DNA from: Candidatus Saccharimonadota bacterium
GTDB lineage: Bacteria > Patescibacteriota > Saccharimonadia > Saccharimonadales > Saccharimonadaceae
NCBI GenBank assembly: GCA_028286395.1
Contig: JAQBRS010000001.1
Location: forward strand, 61,650 to 125,649
DNA: 64,000 nt
Direction: 5' to 3'
Shown here: positions 34,682 through 42,547 of the stretch, one piece after another
How positions within the stretch are numbered: the stretch's first letter is position 1
Layout of the letters: every line of letters begins with the position of its first letter
Position numbers and translations under genes: made by a program
Notes under the pieces: generated by a model
What the model saw: the letters and a program-made list of their open reading frames with translations, nothing else
Told to the model about the DNA's origin: nothing
The model's database searches: none

Positions 34682-35869
34682 TTAGAGGATTTCTTCGATA
34701 GTGGAGCCGGGCTCGTACAAAGCAAGCGGACGATTGTCCATTGCCCATGCTTGTTGAATAGGAGTGACGATTTCCCATGAACGTAAGATTTCGGGACTAG
34801 TCGTGAAGATATACTTACGTCCACGGATTGCCTCAACAAGCACACGTTCGTAGGCATCAGGAAGTTTCGAGTCTTTCGCCACAATCTTTTCTTCAGCAAA
34901 GCTGTCTTCTGTTCCATCATGATAGCGAATAACGATTGCGCTTCCCTTGTGATCAAGGTTTTTGCCCGTCGTCAGGCGAAGTGGTGTCCCGAGCCATCGT
35001 TCGTCATTACTCGTCAGAAGGATACTCGCAAACGTTTCGGTCTGACTACCTGGATTTTTCACTTCCTCTTGATAGCCTTTATACTGAGCGCGTTTCGCAT
35101 CGGCAGGATTTGCGTCGTTCAGCTGCTCAAGGGCTTTGAAACGACGTGAGGCAATATCACCAATGGTAAACGGCCCCTTGAGGTCCATGAGCACTAATGA
35201 AAGGAGTTGCATCAAATGTCCTTGGATAAAGTCACGCAGCGCACCAGTTTCTTCATAGAAGGTTGCACGATCTTCGATACCTATTTTCTCGGTCGCAATG
35301 ATATCGACTGAAGCAACTGACGTATTACCCCAATGGTGTTCACTATTTTCAGCGTTTGAACGAAGCCTAACGACTTCTGCGGCAACTTCTTTCGCCATAT
35401 AGTGATCGATGCGATAAATCTGCGCTTCTTCGTAGTAGTGTCCCGTACGTTCGATAAAATCTTGTGCGGATGCCAGGTCAAATCCAAAGGGCTTTTCGAA
35501 TAGGAGCTTTACATTATTCGTGTTCAGCCCAGCGAGGCCCAAGAAGTCCACAATATCAGCGGCTGCACTTGGCGGGACAGAAAGATAGATTAATGCCTGT
35601 TCGTCCTCTTGAAGGTCAAGGTAGTGACGTAAACGGACATAATCCTCCGCTCGAGCAAGATCCATAGTGAAAATAGTTGTTAGATTAGTCAGTATTTCGC
35701 TGTCTGTCGCTGTTTCAACCAATTCCGCAACGTTTACATCACGTCGTGAGACACCGACGATAGAGAGGTCTTTGAATTCCCCACTTTGAACAATCTCTTT
35801 TAGAGCTGGTAGTAGTTTGCGACGACTTAAATCGCCAGTAATTCCGAATATAACAAGTTTTGTTTTCAT
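34682..35869 (-). CDS. zwf: Glucose-6-phosphate dehydrogenase, short
   Basis: Oxidises glucose 6-phosphate with NAD(P)+. The nucleotide-binding FGITGDLSRRKLLPAL, the EKPFGFDLASA segment and the substrate-binding RIDHYMAKE with catalytic His are present. At 395 residues it is about 90 shorter than usual, mostly through a shorter C-terminal beta domain. TATAAT ends 7 bases before the ATG with no Shine-Dalgarno, so leaderless translation is likely. Confidence 0.93.
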   Translation of the reverse strand: MKTKLVIFGITGDLSRRKLLPALKEIVQSGEFKDLSIVGVSRRDVNVAELVETATDSEILTNLTTIFTMDLARAEDYVRLRHYLDLQEDEQALIYLSVPPSAAADIVDFLGLAGLNTNNVKLLFEKPFGFDLASAQDFIERTGHYYEEAQIYRIDHYMAKEVAAEVVRLRSNAENSEHHWGNTSVASVDIIATEKIGIEDRATFYEETGALRDFIQGHLMQLLSLVLMDLKGPFTIGDIASRRFKALEQLNDANPADAKRAQYKGYQEEVKNPGSQTETFASILLTSNDERWLGTPLRLTTGKNLDHKGSAIVIRYHDGTEDSFAEEKIVAKDSKLPDAYERVLVEAIRGRKYIFTTSPEILRSWEIVTPIQQAWAMDNRPLALYEPGSTIEEIL

Positions 35870-35916
35870 TATCTTTATTATACCTCATCCGATACTTTAT
35901 TTTGTATAGTGTATAT

Positions 35917-35945
35917 TTGACGTAAAAGGTTTAAATTGGTATAAT
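35917..35945 (+). promoter_or_regulatory. Consensus promoter of the 35996-36418 gene
   Basis: TTGACG (35917-35922), a 17-base spacer and TATAAT (35940-35945) preceded by TGG: an extended -10 promoter of the same quality as the one at 67-95. Confidence 0.8.
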
Positions 35946-35995
35946 ATGCATGTTCCACTGACCAGTGAGACACCTACGGATGAAGGGAGTGGCGC

Positions 35996-36418
35996 GTGAA
36001 CACCGCCAAAAGTGAATACGTCGTCAACCCGACAGACGTGGACGCAATTTTCAGCCTGCAGAACATTGAAGACTACTTCACGCGAGTGACCGTTTGCCTT
36101 CGAACCATGTCAGGTACCACCTACGAGATCGACTTCCTCCCCGGCCCGATCCTAAGAGGATTCCACCGAGGCAAGGAAGTGAGCTTTCGACACGTGAACT
36201 ACGTGTACACCGAGCTCAACCAGCCACCTGTGAAGCTCAAGAACCAGTTCGCCTACTTCACAGGAGCGCTCGTACCACGGATCCACTTCTACGGCGTCCT
36301 CCCACAAGAGGATGAGGATCCCCTCGACGGCGAGAAGACAACCGTGTCGAGATCCCCGGGATTCCTGGACCCGGCAGTGATGGCACTGGTCATCGATTGG
36401 AAGAAATTCGTGGCCTAG
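35996..36418 (+). CDS. Hypothetical protein, third GC-rich stand-alone gene
   Basis: 140 residues, probably mostly beta (VTVCLRTMSGTTYEIDFL, PRIHFYGVL), no membrane segment, no recognised family. The start is GTG with AAGGGAG 6 bases upstream. Third positions are strongly G/C. It is isolated between zwf (divergent) and the CYTH gene (convergent), with its own promoter and a strong terminator. Confidence 0.7.
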   Translation: MNTAKSEYVVNPTDVDAIFSLQNIEDYFTRVTVCLRTMSGTTYEIDFLPGPILRGFHRGKEVSFRHVNYVYTELNQPPVKLKNQFAYFTGALVPRIHFYGVLPQEDEDPLDGEKTTVSRSPGFLDPAVMALVIDWKKFVA

Positions 36419-36425
36419 AGCCCGA

Positions 36426-36460
36426 AAACCCCCGCGGCGCAGCAATGCGCCCGGGGGTTT
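36426..36460. terminator. Strong GC-rich terminator hairpin
   Basis: AAACCCCCG pairs with CGGGGGTTT, and inside it GGCGC with GCGCC around AGCAAT, with one bulged C. It starts 8 bases after the stop of the 35996 gene. On the minus strand it ends in TTTT and may also serve the nrd operon. Confidence 0.8.
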
Positions 36461-36477
36461 CTCAATTTCTGAGGGCT

Positions 36478-37071
36478 TTATCCTAAGAATGTTCCGGGAA
36501 CAGGATCACCAAACCGAGCATCTTTGACATCAATGATGCCCCGCACGCTCATCTTTGGAAAATCTCGCTGATAGATGACATCAACAGAGCCAAAGACGGC
36601 ATCTTTCCAGTCAAAACCAAGTTTTTCAGTGGCACTGCGGACGATTTCTTCGGTTTCAGCTTCAATCTCGATATATGGCTTAATCCACGGCCACTCGTCG
36701 ATCACAACCTCGGCGCCATCAACGTACCAGGTTTCACGACGGCTTTCTTGCAACGTAATATACTTCCAGCCGGCTTCAGAGAAAATCTCCACCGTCGTGT
36801 CAAAGTCCCCAACCGTCGTTTCGATCTCTTTCGTGCTATCGATTGTGGTTGTTTCGTCAGGCAAAGAGCGTCGTTTAAATGTCAGGGTAGTCTTATCCCC
36901 TTCATCACGAATACGAATGAAAGAGTTTTCTGCCGCGTGGTGTTCTTCCTCAATCAATGCGCGTTTCATCAGACGCATCGGGTGCTCAAGTGTTGCACCG
37001 GCAGTCTTTAGACGGCTACGAATATCCTCGACATCAACATCGACGAACTTTACTTCAATTTCCGACTTCAT
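36478..37071 (-). CDS. CYTH-domain protein (CyaB/ThTPase-like)
   Basis: 197 residues from MKSEIEVKF, 1 base after the nrdB stop. The CYTH hallmark ExExK is EIEVK at the start; further pattern residues are FIRIRDEGDKTTLTFKR and the acidic IEIEAETEE. CYTH enzymes bind triphosphates within a beta tunnel and include adenylate cyclase class IV and thiamine triphosphatase; the substrate here is not clear. Its position at the end of the nrd operon suggests a nucleotide or triphosphate substrate. Confidence 0.85.
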   Translation of the reverse strand: MKSEIEVKFVDVDVEDIRSRLKTAGATLEHPMRLMKRALIEEEHHAAENSFIRIRDEGDKTTLTFKRRSLPDETTTIDSTKEIETTVGDFDTTVEIFSEAGWKYITLQESRRETWYVDGAEVVIDEWPWIKPYIEIEAETEEIVRSATEKLGFDWKDAVFGSVDVIYQRDFPKMSVRGIIDVKDARFGDPVPGTFLG

Positions 37072-37072
37072 A

Positions 37073-38065
37073 CTATTCAGACTTCGGCGTGCCAGCGTTG
37101 ACTTCGTAGCTTGTATTGGTTGCTTCAAAGAAGTTCACCAGTTGGAGTGTGTCGTTTGCGCCAGCCATCCACTTCGCAGGGTTTGAAACCTTGTAGTGAG
37201 GTTCGAATCCAAGCTCTTCCAGGCGACGGTCAGCCAAGTACTTCACGTATTGGTTGATGTAGTCGCTGTTCAGGCCGAGGATACCGTTAGGAAGTAGGTC
37301 CTTGTTGTAATCCTGTTCCATTTCAACGCCATCAATAATCATCTGCTTGATTTCGTTTGCGAATTCTTCAGTTTGCAAGTCTTCGTTTTCTTCAAGGACA
37401 GTCAGAATCAAGTTGATACCAAACTTAAGGTGCAGTGATTCGTCACGAACAACCCAGTCAATCAGGCTGGCGAAGTTACGAAGCAGGTTCCGCTGACGGA
37501 AGCTTAAGGCAACCATGAAGCCACTGTAAAACCAGATACCTTCAAGAATGATATTGTACGCAACCAGGTTACGAACAAAGTCCTTCTTACCTTCTGTTGT
37601 CGCGATGTCGAGCGTTTGTTCAGTCATGCGCTTGATGTAACGAGTCTCGAATTCTTCCTTACGTGCCATTGATGGGGTATCAACGTGCGCATCGTAGGCA
37701 AGTTCACGATCAATTGGGAATGTCTCGAGGACATACTCAAATGACATACAGTGGTTTGCTTCTTCCCACATCTGCTTTGCGAGGTACAGGTGACACTCTG
37801 CGGCATTAACATAAGGATACACGCCAAATGCTAAGGCTTTATTAACAAGAAGCTCATTAGGGTTGAAGTAGCTCATAAGGAATGTCACCGCGTGACGCTC
37901 TTCTTCGCTCATCTTCTTCCAGTCTGAAAGATCTTGTCCTAGTTGGATCTCATTAGGAAACCAAGTGTTTGCAACAGCTTGATTGTAGAGATCCATTGCC
38001 CACTTATATTTCACCGGTTTCAGGAGTAATCCGTCCTGAATACCTGTTCCTAAAATTCCTGCCAT
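37073..38065 (-). CDS. nrdB: Ribonucleotide reductase small subunit, class Ic-like
   Basis: 330 residues. The metal ligands can be placed as Glu71, Glu102, His105, Glu175, Glu209 and His212 (NELLVN, WEEANH, ILEGIWF, RDESLH). The radical tyrosine position, four after His105, is Phe109 (EEANHCMSFEY), and the first ligand is Glu rather than Asp. Both features mark class Ic enzymes such as that of Chlamydia, which use a Mn/Fe centre instead of a tyrosyl radical. TAGGAGG precedes the ATG. The start is 26 bases after the small tail ORF. Confidence 0.93.
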   Translation of the reverse strand: MAGILGTGIQDGLLLKPVKYKWAMDLYNQAVANTWFPNEIQLGQDLSDWKKMSEEERHAVTFLMSYFNPNELLVNKALAFGVYPYVNAAECHLYLAKQMWEEANHCMSFEYVLETFPIDRELAYDAHVDTPSMARKEEFETRYIKRMTEQTLDIATTEGKKDFVRNLVAYNIILEGIWFYSGFMVALSFRQRNLLRNFASLIDWVVRDESLHLKFGINLILTVLEENEDLQTEEFANEIKQMIIDGVEMEQDYNKDLLPNGILGLNSDYINQYVKYLADRRLEELGFEPHYKVSNPAKWMAGANDTLQLVNFFEATNTSYEVNAGTPKSE

Positions 38066-38091
38066 GTTCCTCCTAAGTTTTTATTCAACGA

Positions 38092-38265
38092 TTATTGGCA
38101 GCTGTCGCACATTGTAAGATCTGCTGGATCGAGCGGTGCTGCGGTGACGCCACGAGATGCTGCGTCTTCATTAGCTTGGATCTGAGCATTAGCCATCGCT
38201 GCGTCGATTGCGGCTAATTTCTCGTCTAGGCTCATTGTGTCGTTGATGATTGTTGATGCGTTCAT
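38092..38265 (-). CDS. 57-residue ORF ending CDSCQ: possible detached NrdA redox tail
   Basis: Too short for the ORF track. It reads MNASTIINDTMSLDEKLAAI..., helical and Ala-rich, and ends LTMCDSCQ. NrdA proteins of many bacteria end in a CxxC-type pair, often near CEACQ, on a mobile tail that re-reduces the active site. The NrdA encoded just upstream has no such cysteines. This ORF has its own AAGGGG site 9 bases before the ATG and lies between nrdA and nrdB in the same direction. I infer a separately made redox tail or a small reductase partner; a dedicated redoxin-like helper is the alternative. Confidence 0.75.
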   Translation of the reverse strand: MNASTIINDTMSLDEKLAAIDAAMANAQIQANEDAASRGVTAAPLDPADLTMCDSCQ

Positions 38266-38355
38266 TTCTGAAGTCCCCTTATTCTTTACTATATTCTTTT
38301 TTAATTATGTTTTGCTTTGAGTGATTCTGCGGATCTATGTTTTCGTCGTCATAGG

Positions 38356-40761
38356 CTAAACACCAACTTCTTGCTTCTTCGCAAATCCGAAGCCTACTTT
38401 ACGCGCGCCACCATCTGATGTTTCTGCTTTGTTCACCTTTGTAGTTGATTGTTCAGCAGTGTGTCGAGGCTTTACGTGGAGGTAATAAGTTGTCTTAAGT
38501 CCCCGCTTCCATGCTGCACTGTAGATATCTACCATGTCGTCAATATCGCGTGTTTCAAGGTACATGTTACGACTAATCGCTTGATCAACCCATTTTTGCG
38601 CTCGCGCAGCCACTTCGATGAAGCTATACGGGCTAAGTTGGAAGCTAGTCTTGTACACGTCTTTGAGTTTTTGTGGAATAGCGTCGATCTGTTGTACGTC
38701 GCCTTGAGCGATCAAGATCTGCTCCTTCACGTCGTCCCAAAGACCAAGGTTTTTGAGGTCGTGAACAAGGTTAGTGTTCACTTCAAGGAATTTACCGTTC
38801 AATGTTGCACGAGAGAAGATCTGTGCAAATTGTGGGTCGAGTCCAGGAGTGGTTCCTGCGATATGTGCAATGTTTGCTGTTGGCGCGATTGCCATCAGTG
38901 TTGCGTTACGCATGCCCTTCTTTACCTTGATACGGAGCTTGTCCCAATCAAGACGAGTCTTGCGGTTCACTTCGACTTTCACCTTACGGTCAGCAGCGAG
39001 TTCGTCGATAGTGTCGATAGGAAGGACTCCCTTGCTCCAACCGCTTCCCTTGAAGGCTGGGTATGCGCCGTACTTCTTTGCGAGGTCAGCTGATTCGTCG
39101 ATTGCGTGGTAACTGATGAACTCTGCAATTTGATCGACGAGATCATAGGCTTCTTCTGATTCGTAACTAAAGCCAAGCTTCTCGATAACATCAGTGAAGC
39201 CCATGAATCCAAGTCCAAGTGCGCGGTTCTGATTGTTAGAGTACATTGCTTCTGGAACTGGTGTGTTTGTAATGTCACACAAGTTATCAAGTTGGCGGAT
39301 AGCGCTTCGGCTTGATTCAGCGAGGCGGTCCCAGTCCCACGTATTATCAGCATTTAAGTGTGCTGAAAGGTTGATGCTGACGAGGTTACACACTGCAGTG
39401 TTGTCCTTGTCTTGTGGCAACGTGATTTCGGTACAAAGGTTCGAAAGGTGGATTGTTGAGGTATTGTTGTTCAACGCACGAACGTTAATTGTGTCTTTCC
39501 AGGTGAGCCATGGGTGGCTTGTTGCCTGAAGCGTAATCAGAATCTGACGGAATTGTTCGCGAGCTTTGGTCTTAATAAAGTCACGCATTTCACCAGCTTC
39601 AGCTTTCTTAACGTAACCCTGGTAAGCTTTTGAGAATTCCGCACCATAGAGTTCTGGAAGATCTTTTACTTCAGCTGGGTCAAACAAGTACCAGTCTTGG
39701 TCTTTCTCAACACGCTTCATGAATTCGTCGCTAATAAATACAGCGGTATTTGCGAGACGAGTTCGAAGATATGGGTCGCCTGAGTTTTGTTTGAGGTCAA
39801 GGAATTGTGGGAAATTGAGATGCCAGTTTTCCATGTACAAGGCGGCTGCGCCTGCTTTTTTACCTTTACGTGATACGGCGAAGAGTGCTGTGTCGATCAT
39901 CTTCATGAATGGGATTGGGCCAGTCGACTCGGTGTTAGTCGTCTTTACCGGAGACCCCGCTGCTCGGAGCTTGTTCAAGCTGATTCCGATTCCCCCGGTA
40001 CCTTTGGCAATCCACATAACGTCACGAACACCCTTAGCGATTGATTCCATATCGTCTTGGACTTCAATAAGGAAACAGTTTGAAAGCTGTGGAAATGATC
40101 CACCAGCATTCACGCGAGTTGATCCACCAGGAACGTAGTCCAGGTTAGACATGTGCTCGTAAAAGTCGAGGGCACATGCCGTTGGGTCTTCTGCGTTAAA
40201 GCTAAGTCCCATTGCAATACGCATGTGTGTAAACTGTGGAACCTCAACTGGTTTACCGTTTTGTCCACGTAGTGCATAACGGTTTTTGTTCGTGACGACG
40301 CCGAGGTATTTACTGAGTCCATCTTTTGAAGGATTCAGTGCCTTTGCAAGCTTCTTAAGATCAAACAGCTTGCCGTTCATTCTTTCGTCAAGAAGTCCGT
40401 CCGTGACGCCAGCCTTTAGATAAGCGACAAACCTATCTTCGTGCAGCTTCTTTAGTTCTTCAGCAGTTGTGTACTCACCGAGAATGTTCTTGTAAATGTT
40501 CTTAAGGAGCAGACGAGTCGCGATGATATCAAAATCTGGATCGTCTTTTACGTTCTGGAGCGCAGTATGGATAACCGCTTCGTCGAGCTGTTCTGACGTA
40601 ATACCGTCAAACAATGTTAACTGTAATTCTGATGCAACTTGGACAACCTTGCTGATTTGGTCTGGAAGGCCCTCACTAGCCTCAACCAATGCAAGATTGA
40701 TCTTGTTAGCGTCAAATGGTTCGCGGGTGCCATCGCGTTTTACCACTGTGATTGCGCTCAT
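38356..40761 (-). CDS. nrdA: Ribonucleotide reductase large subunit without C-terminal cysteines
   Basis: 801 residues. An N-terminal ATP-cone (VVKRDGTREPFDANKINLAL) supplies dATP/ATP control. Active-site parts are SNCFLIE (first redox Cys), NLCTEI (thiyl Cys and Glu), VCNLVSINLS (second redox Cys) and the C-terminal TTYYLHV (radical-transfer tyrosines). The chain then ends GFGFAKKQEVGV with no cysteine, although class I enzymes need a C-terminal pair to reduce the active-site disulfide. AGGGG lies 7 bases before the ATG. Order: nrdA, tail ORF, nrdB, CYTH. Confidence 0.96.
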   Translation of the reverse strand: MSAITVVKRDGTREPFDANKINLALVEASEGLPDQISKVVQVASELQLTLFDGITSEQLDEAVIHTALQNVKDDPDFDIIATRLLLKNIYKNILGEYTTAEELKKLHEDRFVAYLKAGVTDGLLDERMNGKLFDLKKLAKALNPSKDGLSKYLGVVTNKNRYALRGQNGKPVEVPQFTHMRIAMGLSFNAEDPTACALDFYEHMSNLDYVPGGSTRVNAGGSFPQLSNCFLIEVQDDMESIAKGVRDVMWIAKGTGGIGISLNKLRAAGSPVKTTNTESTGPIPFMKMIDTALFAVSRKGKKAGAAALYMENWHLNFPQFLDLKQNSGDPYLRTRLANTAVFISDEFMKRVEKDQDWYLFDPAEVKDLPELYGAEFSKAYQGYVKKAEAGEMRDFIKTKAREQFRQILITLQATSHPWLTWKDTINVRALNNNTSTIHLSNLCTEITLPQDKDNTAVCNLVSINLSAHLNADNTWDWDRLAESSRSAIRQLDNLCDITNTPVPEAMYSNNQNRALGLGFMGFTDVIEKLGFSYESEEAYDLVDQIAEFISYHAIDESADLAKKYGAYPAFKGSGWSKGVLPIDTIDELAADRKVKVEVNRKTRLDWDKLRIKVKKGMRNATLMAIAPTANIAHIAGTTPGLDPQFAQIFSRATLNGKFLEVNTNLVHDLKNLGLWDDVKEQILIAQGDVQQIDAIPQKLKDVYKTSFQLSPYSFIEVAARAQKWVDQAISRNMYLETRDIDDMVDIYSAAWKRGLKTTYYLHVKPRHTAEQSTTKVNKAETSDGGARKVGFGFAKKQEVGV

Positions 40762-40831
40762 TGAAATTCCCCTATACTACTTACTTTGTTTTGTTATATT
40801 TTTGGTGACATCACACACCACCTCCCGAGTG

Positions 40832-40855
40832 CCTCCGTAAAGATTATTACGGGGG
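40832..40855 (-). other. Leader hairpin before nrdA
   Basis: On the minus strand CCCCCGTAA and TTACGGAGG pair with one mismatch around TAATCT, about 70 bases before the nrdA ATG. No T-run follows. Confidence 0.4.
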
Positions 40856-41058
40856 TGCAAGAAGAACTACGGAGTAGCGGCCGACTGTTCTAACTTGCTA
40901 AATGTGTATTTTGATGTCAGTACTACATATGTAGTGCTTATGTAAGACTATATGCCCCCACATATGGTTTTTCAAGCGTTTTATTAAGTTTTTTTGACTA
41001 CATGTAGCTTAAGCGGAATTTAACCCCTTAAAACTATGGATAGCGTTGTAAATTAGAA

Positions 41059-41084
41059 ACACTACGCTATATGTAGCGTAGTGT
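41059..41084. repeat. 26-bp palindrome upstream of nrdA
   Basis: ACACTACGCTA and TAGCGTAGTGT are perfect inverted copies around TATG. Size and AT-rich centre suggest a dimeric repressor site. Confidence 0.7.
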
Positions 41085-41156
41085 GGAAGCGCGCAAGACA
41101 TAGTAATATGCCTGATATATGTACGTTTTCGATAATGTGGCGACTTATATATGCCC

Positions 41157-41498
41157 TCACCCTTTGCGTTGGATAAAACGGGCTTCGTTCGTGACTTCCT
41201 TTGCAATCACAGCAGCGCCTAGATCGACACCGGTCTGATTTGCCAAGTGGATGAGGTACAACTGGACATCGGCAAGCTCTTCACCTAGCTCAACGTCATA
41301 CACATGATCCCGATTCATACCTTCGTGCTTGCGCACAGCTCTTGCCAGCTCACCGAGCTCTTCAGCCAAGAGCAACACCGTCTCTTTTGCCGTCTCTTCG
41401 TCCCAGCCACGACGTTTCGCGGTTTCGGCATAATACACCTGTAGCCTACTGATACCATCAGCGATCGAGATATTCATATCTTCTTTAGGATTTGCCAT
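41157..41498 (-). CDS. MazG-like nucleotide pyrophosphohydrolase
   Basis: 113 residues of the all-alpha NTP-PPase fold. The metal-binding pattern is visible as LLAEELGELARAV (ExxE) and LGEELADVQLYLIHLA (ExxxD), with KRRGWDEET before it. Such enzymes hydrolyse non-canonical or surplus (d)NTPs. No Shine-Dalgarno is evident before the ATG. It lies upstream of nrdA in the same direction but is separated by the long control region. Confidence 0.9.
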   Translation of the reverse strand: MANPKEDMNISIADGISRLQVYYAETAKRRGWDEETAKETVLLLAEELGELARAVRKHEGMNRDHVYDVELGEELADVQLYLIHLANQTGVDLGAAVIAKEVTNEARFIQRKG

Positions 41499-41523
41499 TT
41501 ATTTCATGGTACTACAGCTAGCT

Positions 41524-41565
41524 CAGAATAAAAATATGACCCAGTGTGGTCATATTTTTATTCTG
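41524..41565. terminator. 18-bp perfect inverted repeat terminator
   Basis: CAGAATAAAAATATGACC and GGTCATATTTTTATTCTG flank CAGTGT. On the minus strand it follows the tRNA-Ser and has a T-run; its edge overlaps the encoded CCA. Confidence 0.85.
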
Positions 41566-41653
41566 GCGGAGAGGATGAGATTCGAACTCACGGTACGGTT
41601 GCCCGCACACACGCTTTCCAAGCGTGCGCCTTCAACCACTCGGCCACCTCTCC
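41564..41653 (-). tRNA. tRNA-Ser (anticodon GGA)
   Basis: Minus strand begins GGAGAGGTGGCCGAGTGG, has anticodon loop CTTGGAAAG (GGA), a long variable arm, T-loop GTTCGAAT and ends CCTCTCCG plus encoded CCA. Acceptor stem pairs fully. Confidence 0.95.
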
Positions 41654-41716
41654 GTATGACCTCAGTATATCAGCCCTGAGGTACGAAGGGTTGTGTAAAT
41701 CACGCCATAAATACAG

Positions 41717-41745
41717 TTGTGTCGCAAGCGTCGACCTCTCATAAT
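41717..41745 (+). promoter_or_regulatory. Promoter of the ABC exporter genes
   Basis: TTGTGT (41717-41722), a 17-base spacer and CATAAT (41740-41745). The ATG at 41753 begins 8 bases after the -10, so the mRNA should start at or next to the start codon. Confidence 0.6.
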
Positions 41746-41752
41746 AGATGAA

Positions 41753-42547
41753 ATGGTAAAAATAAAGACATCAAAGACTGAGCCAGTCATCGTTCTGCGG
41801 GATCTCAAAAAGAGTTTCGGTATTGGTGATGCCGAGCACTATGCAATCGATGGTGTCGACCTGAGCATTCGCAAGGGTGAGTTCATTGCGATTATGGGCC
41901 CCAGTGGCTGTGGTAAAACGACACTTTTGAACATCCTCGGACTGCTTGATAGCAAAATCGAGGGCGAATATGACCTTGAAGATCGGCCTGTTGCCAGTCT
42001 TAGCGCCCGACGTCAAGCGCGCATTCGGAGCCAACAAATTGGTTTCATTTTTCAAAGCTTCAACCTTGTCACACGCCTGAATGTTATCGATAACGTCGCC
42101 CTTCCCCTTGTCTACAAAGGAACAACGAAACTGAATCGTGAAAAACAGGCCAGCGCGATCCTTCATACCTTCCACCTGGGTGAACGCGAATACTATATGC
42201 CCTACCAACTCTCCGGCGGACAGACACAACGTGTTGCGATTGCGCGTGCCCTCGTGAATAATCCATCGATCATCCTTGCCGATGAGCCTACAGGTAACCT
42301 CGACTCTGCAGCCAGTCACATTATTATGGAAGAACTTTCTGACCTGCATAAGCGCGGTAACACTATTATTATGGTGACGCACAACCCACGCCTGACGACC
42401 TACGCTAGCCGTGTCATTACGATGATCGATGGCAAAATTGACACCGACACTGGTACGCCAAAACGAAAAGAGGAAACGAACGGCAAGCGTCCCCTCGGAA
42501 AGAAGCGCAAGAAAGCCAAACGTAAAAAGGAAGTGGCGACAGCATGA
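41753..42547 (+). CDS. ABC transporter ATP-binding protein (MacB/LolD type)
   Basis: 264 residues from MVKIKTS, chosen because a promoter ends 7 bases before this ATG. Walker [11 protein letters not shown]-loop [12 protein letters not shown], signature [15 protein letters not shown], Walker [14 protein letters not shown] and the H-loop MVTHNP are all present. The family drives MacB-like exporters of peptides, lipoproteins or drugs. The last ~35 residues are almost all Lys/Arg and are unusual. The stop overlaps the permease start by 4 bases. Confidence 0.95.
   Translation: MVKIKTSKTEPVIVLRDLKKSFGIGDAEHYAIDGVDLSIRKGEFIAIMGPSGCGKTTLLNILGLLDSKIEGEYDLEDRPVASLSARRQARIRSQQIGFIFQSFNLVTRLNVIDNVALPLVYKGTTKLNREKQASAILHTFHLGEREYYMPYQLSGGQTQRVAIARALVNNPSIILADEPTGNLDSAASHIIMEELSDLHKRGNTIIMVTHNPRLTTYASRVITMIDGKIDTDTGTPKRKEETNGKRPLGKKRKKAKRKKEVATA

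Larger units (their letters stand above)
40762..41156 (-). promoter_or_regulatory. nrd operon control region (395 bases without a gene)
   Basis: Read on the minus strand it holds, in order: a 26-base palindrome (41084..41059), CTACATGTAG (41007..40998), a GGGGGCATATAGTCTTACAT element (40959..40940) like that at pyrG, a perfect ACTACATATGTAGT (40935..40922), and a hairpin near 40843. The palindromes resemble NrdR boxes. A promoter at the TACATA would start transcription close to the 40922-40935 palindrome and leave a leader of about 170 bases. Confidence 0.5.

Noticed and set aside
36575-37186. 203-residue plus-strand ORF across the CYTH gene and nrdB end
   Set aside because: Ser/Val-rich antisense frame without start signals; the CYTH motif is on the minus strand.
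38266-38355. Intron or intein remnant between nrdA and the tail ORF
   Set aside because: The gap is only 90 bases, with no intron or intein motifs, and the tail ORF has its own ribosome site.
38266-38358. Stop-codon readthrough joining nrdA and the tail
   Set aside because: The frame is the same, but three stops (two TAG, one TAA) lie between, so readthrough of all is unlikely.
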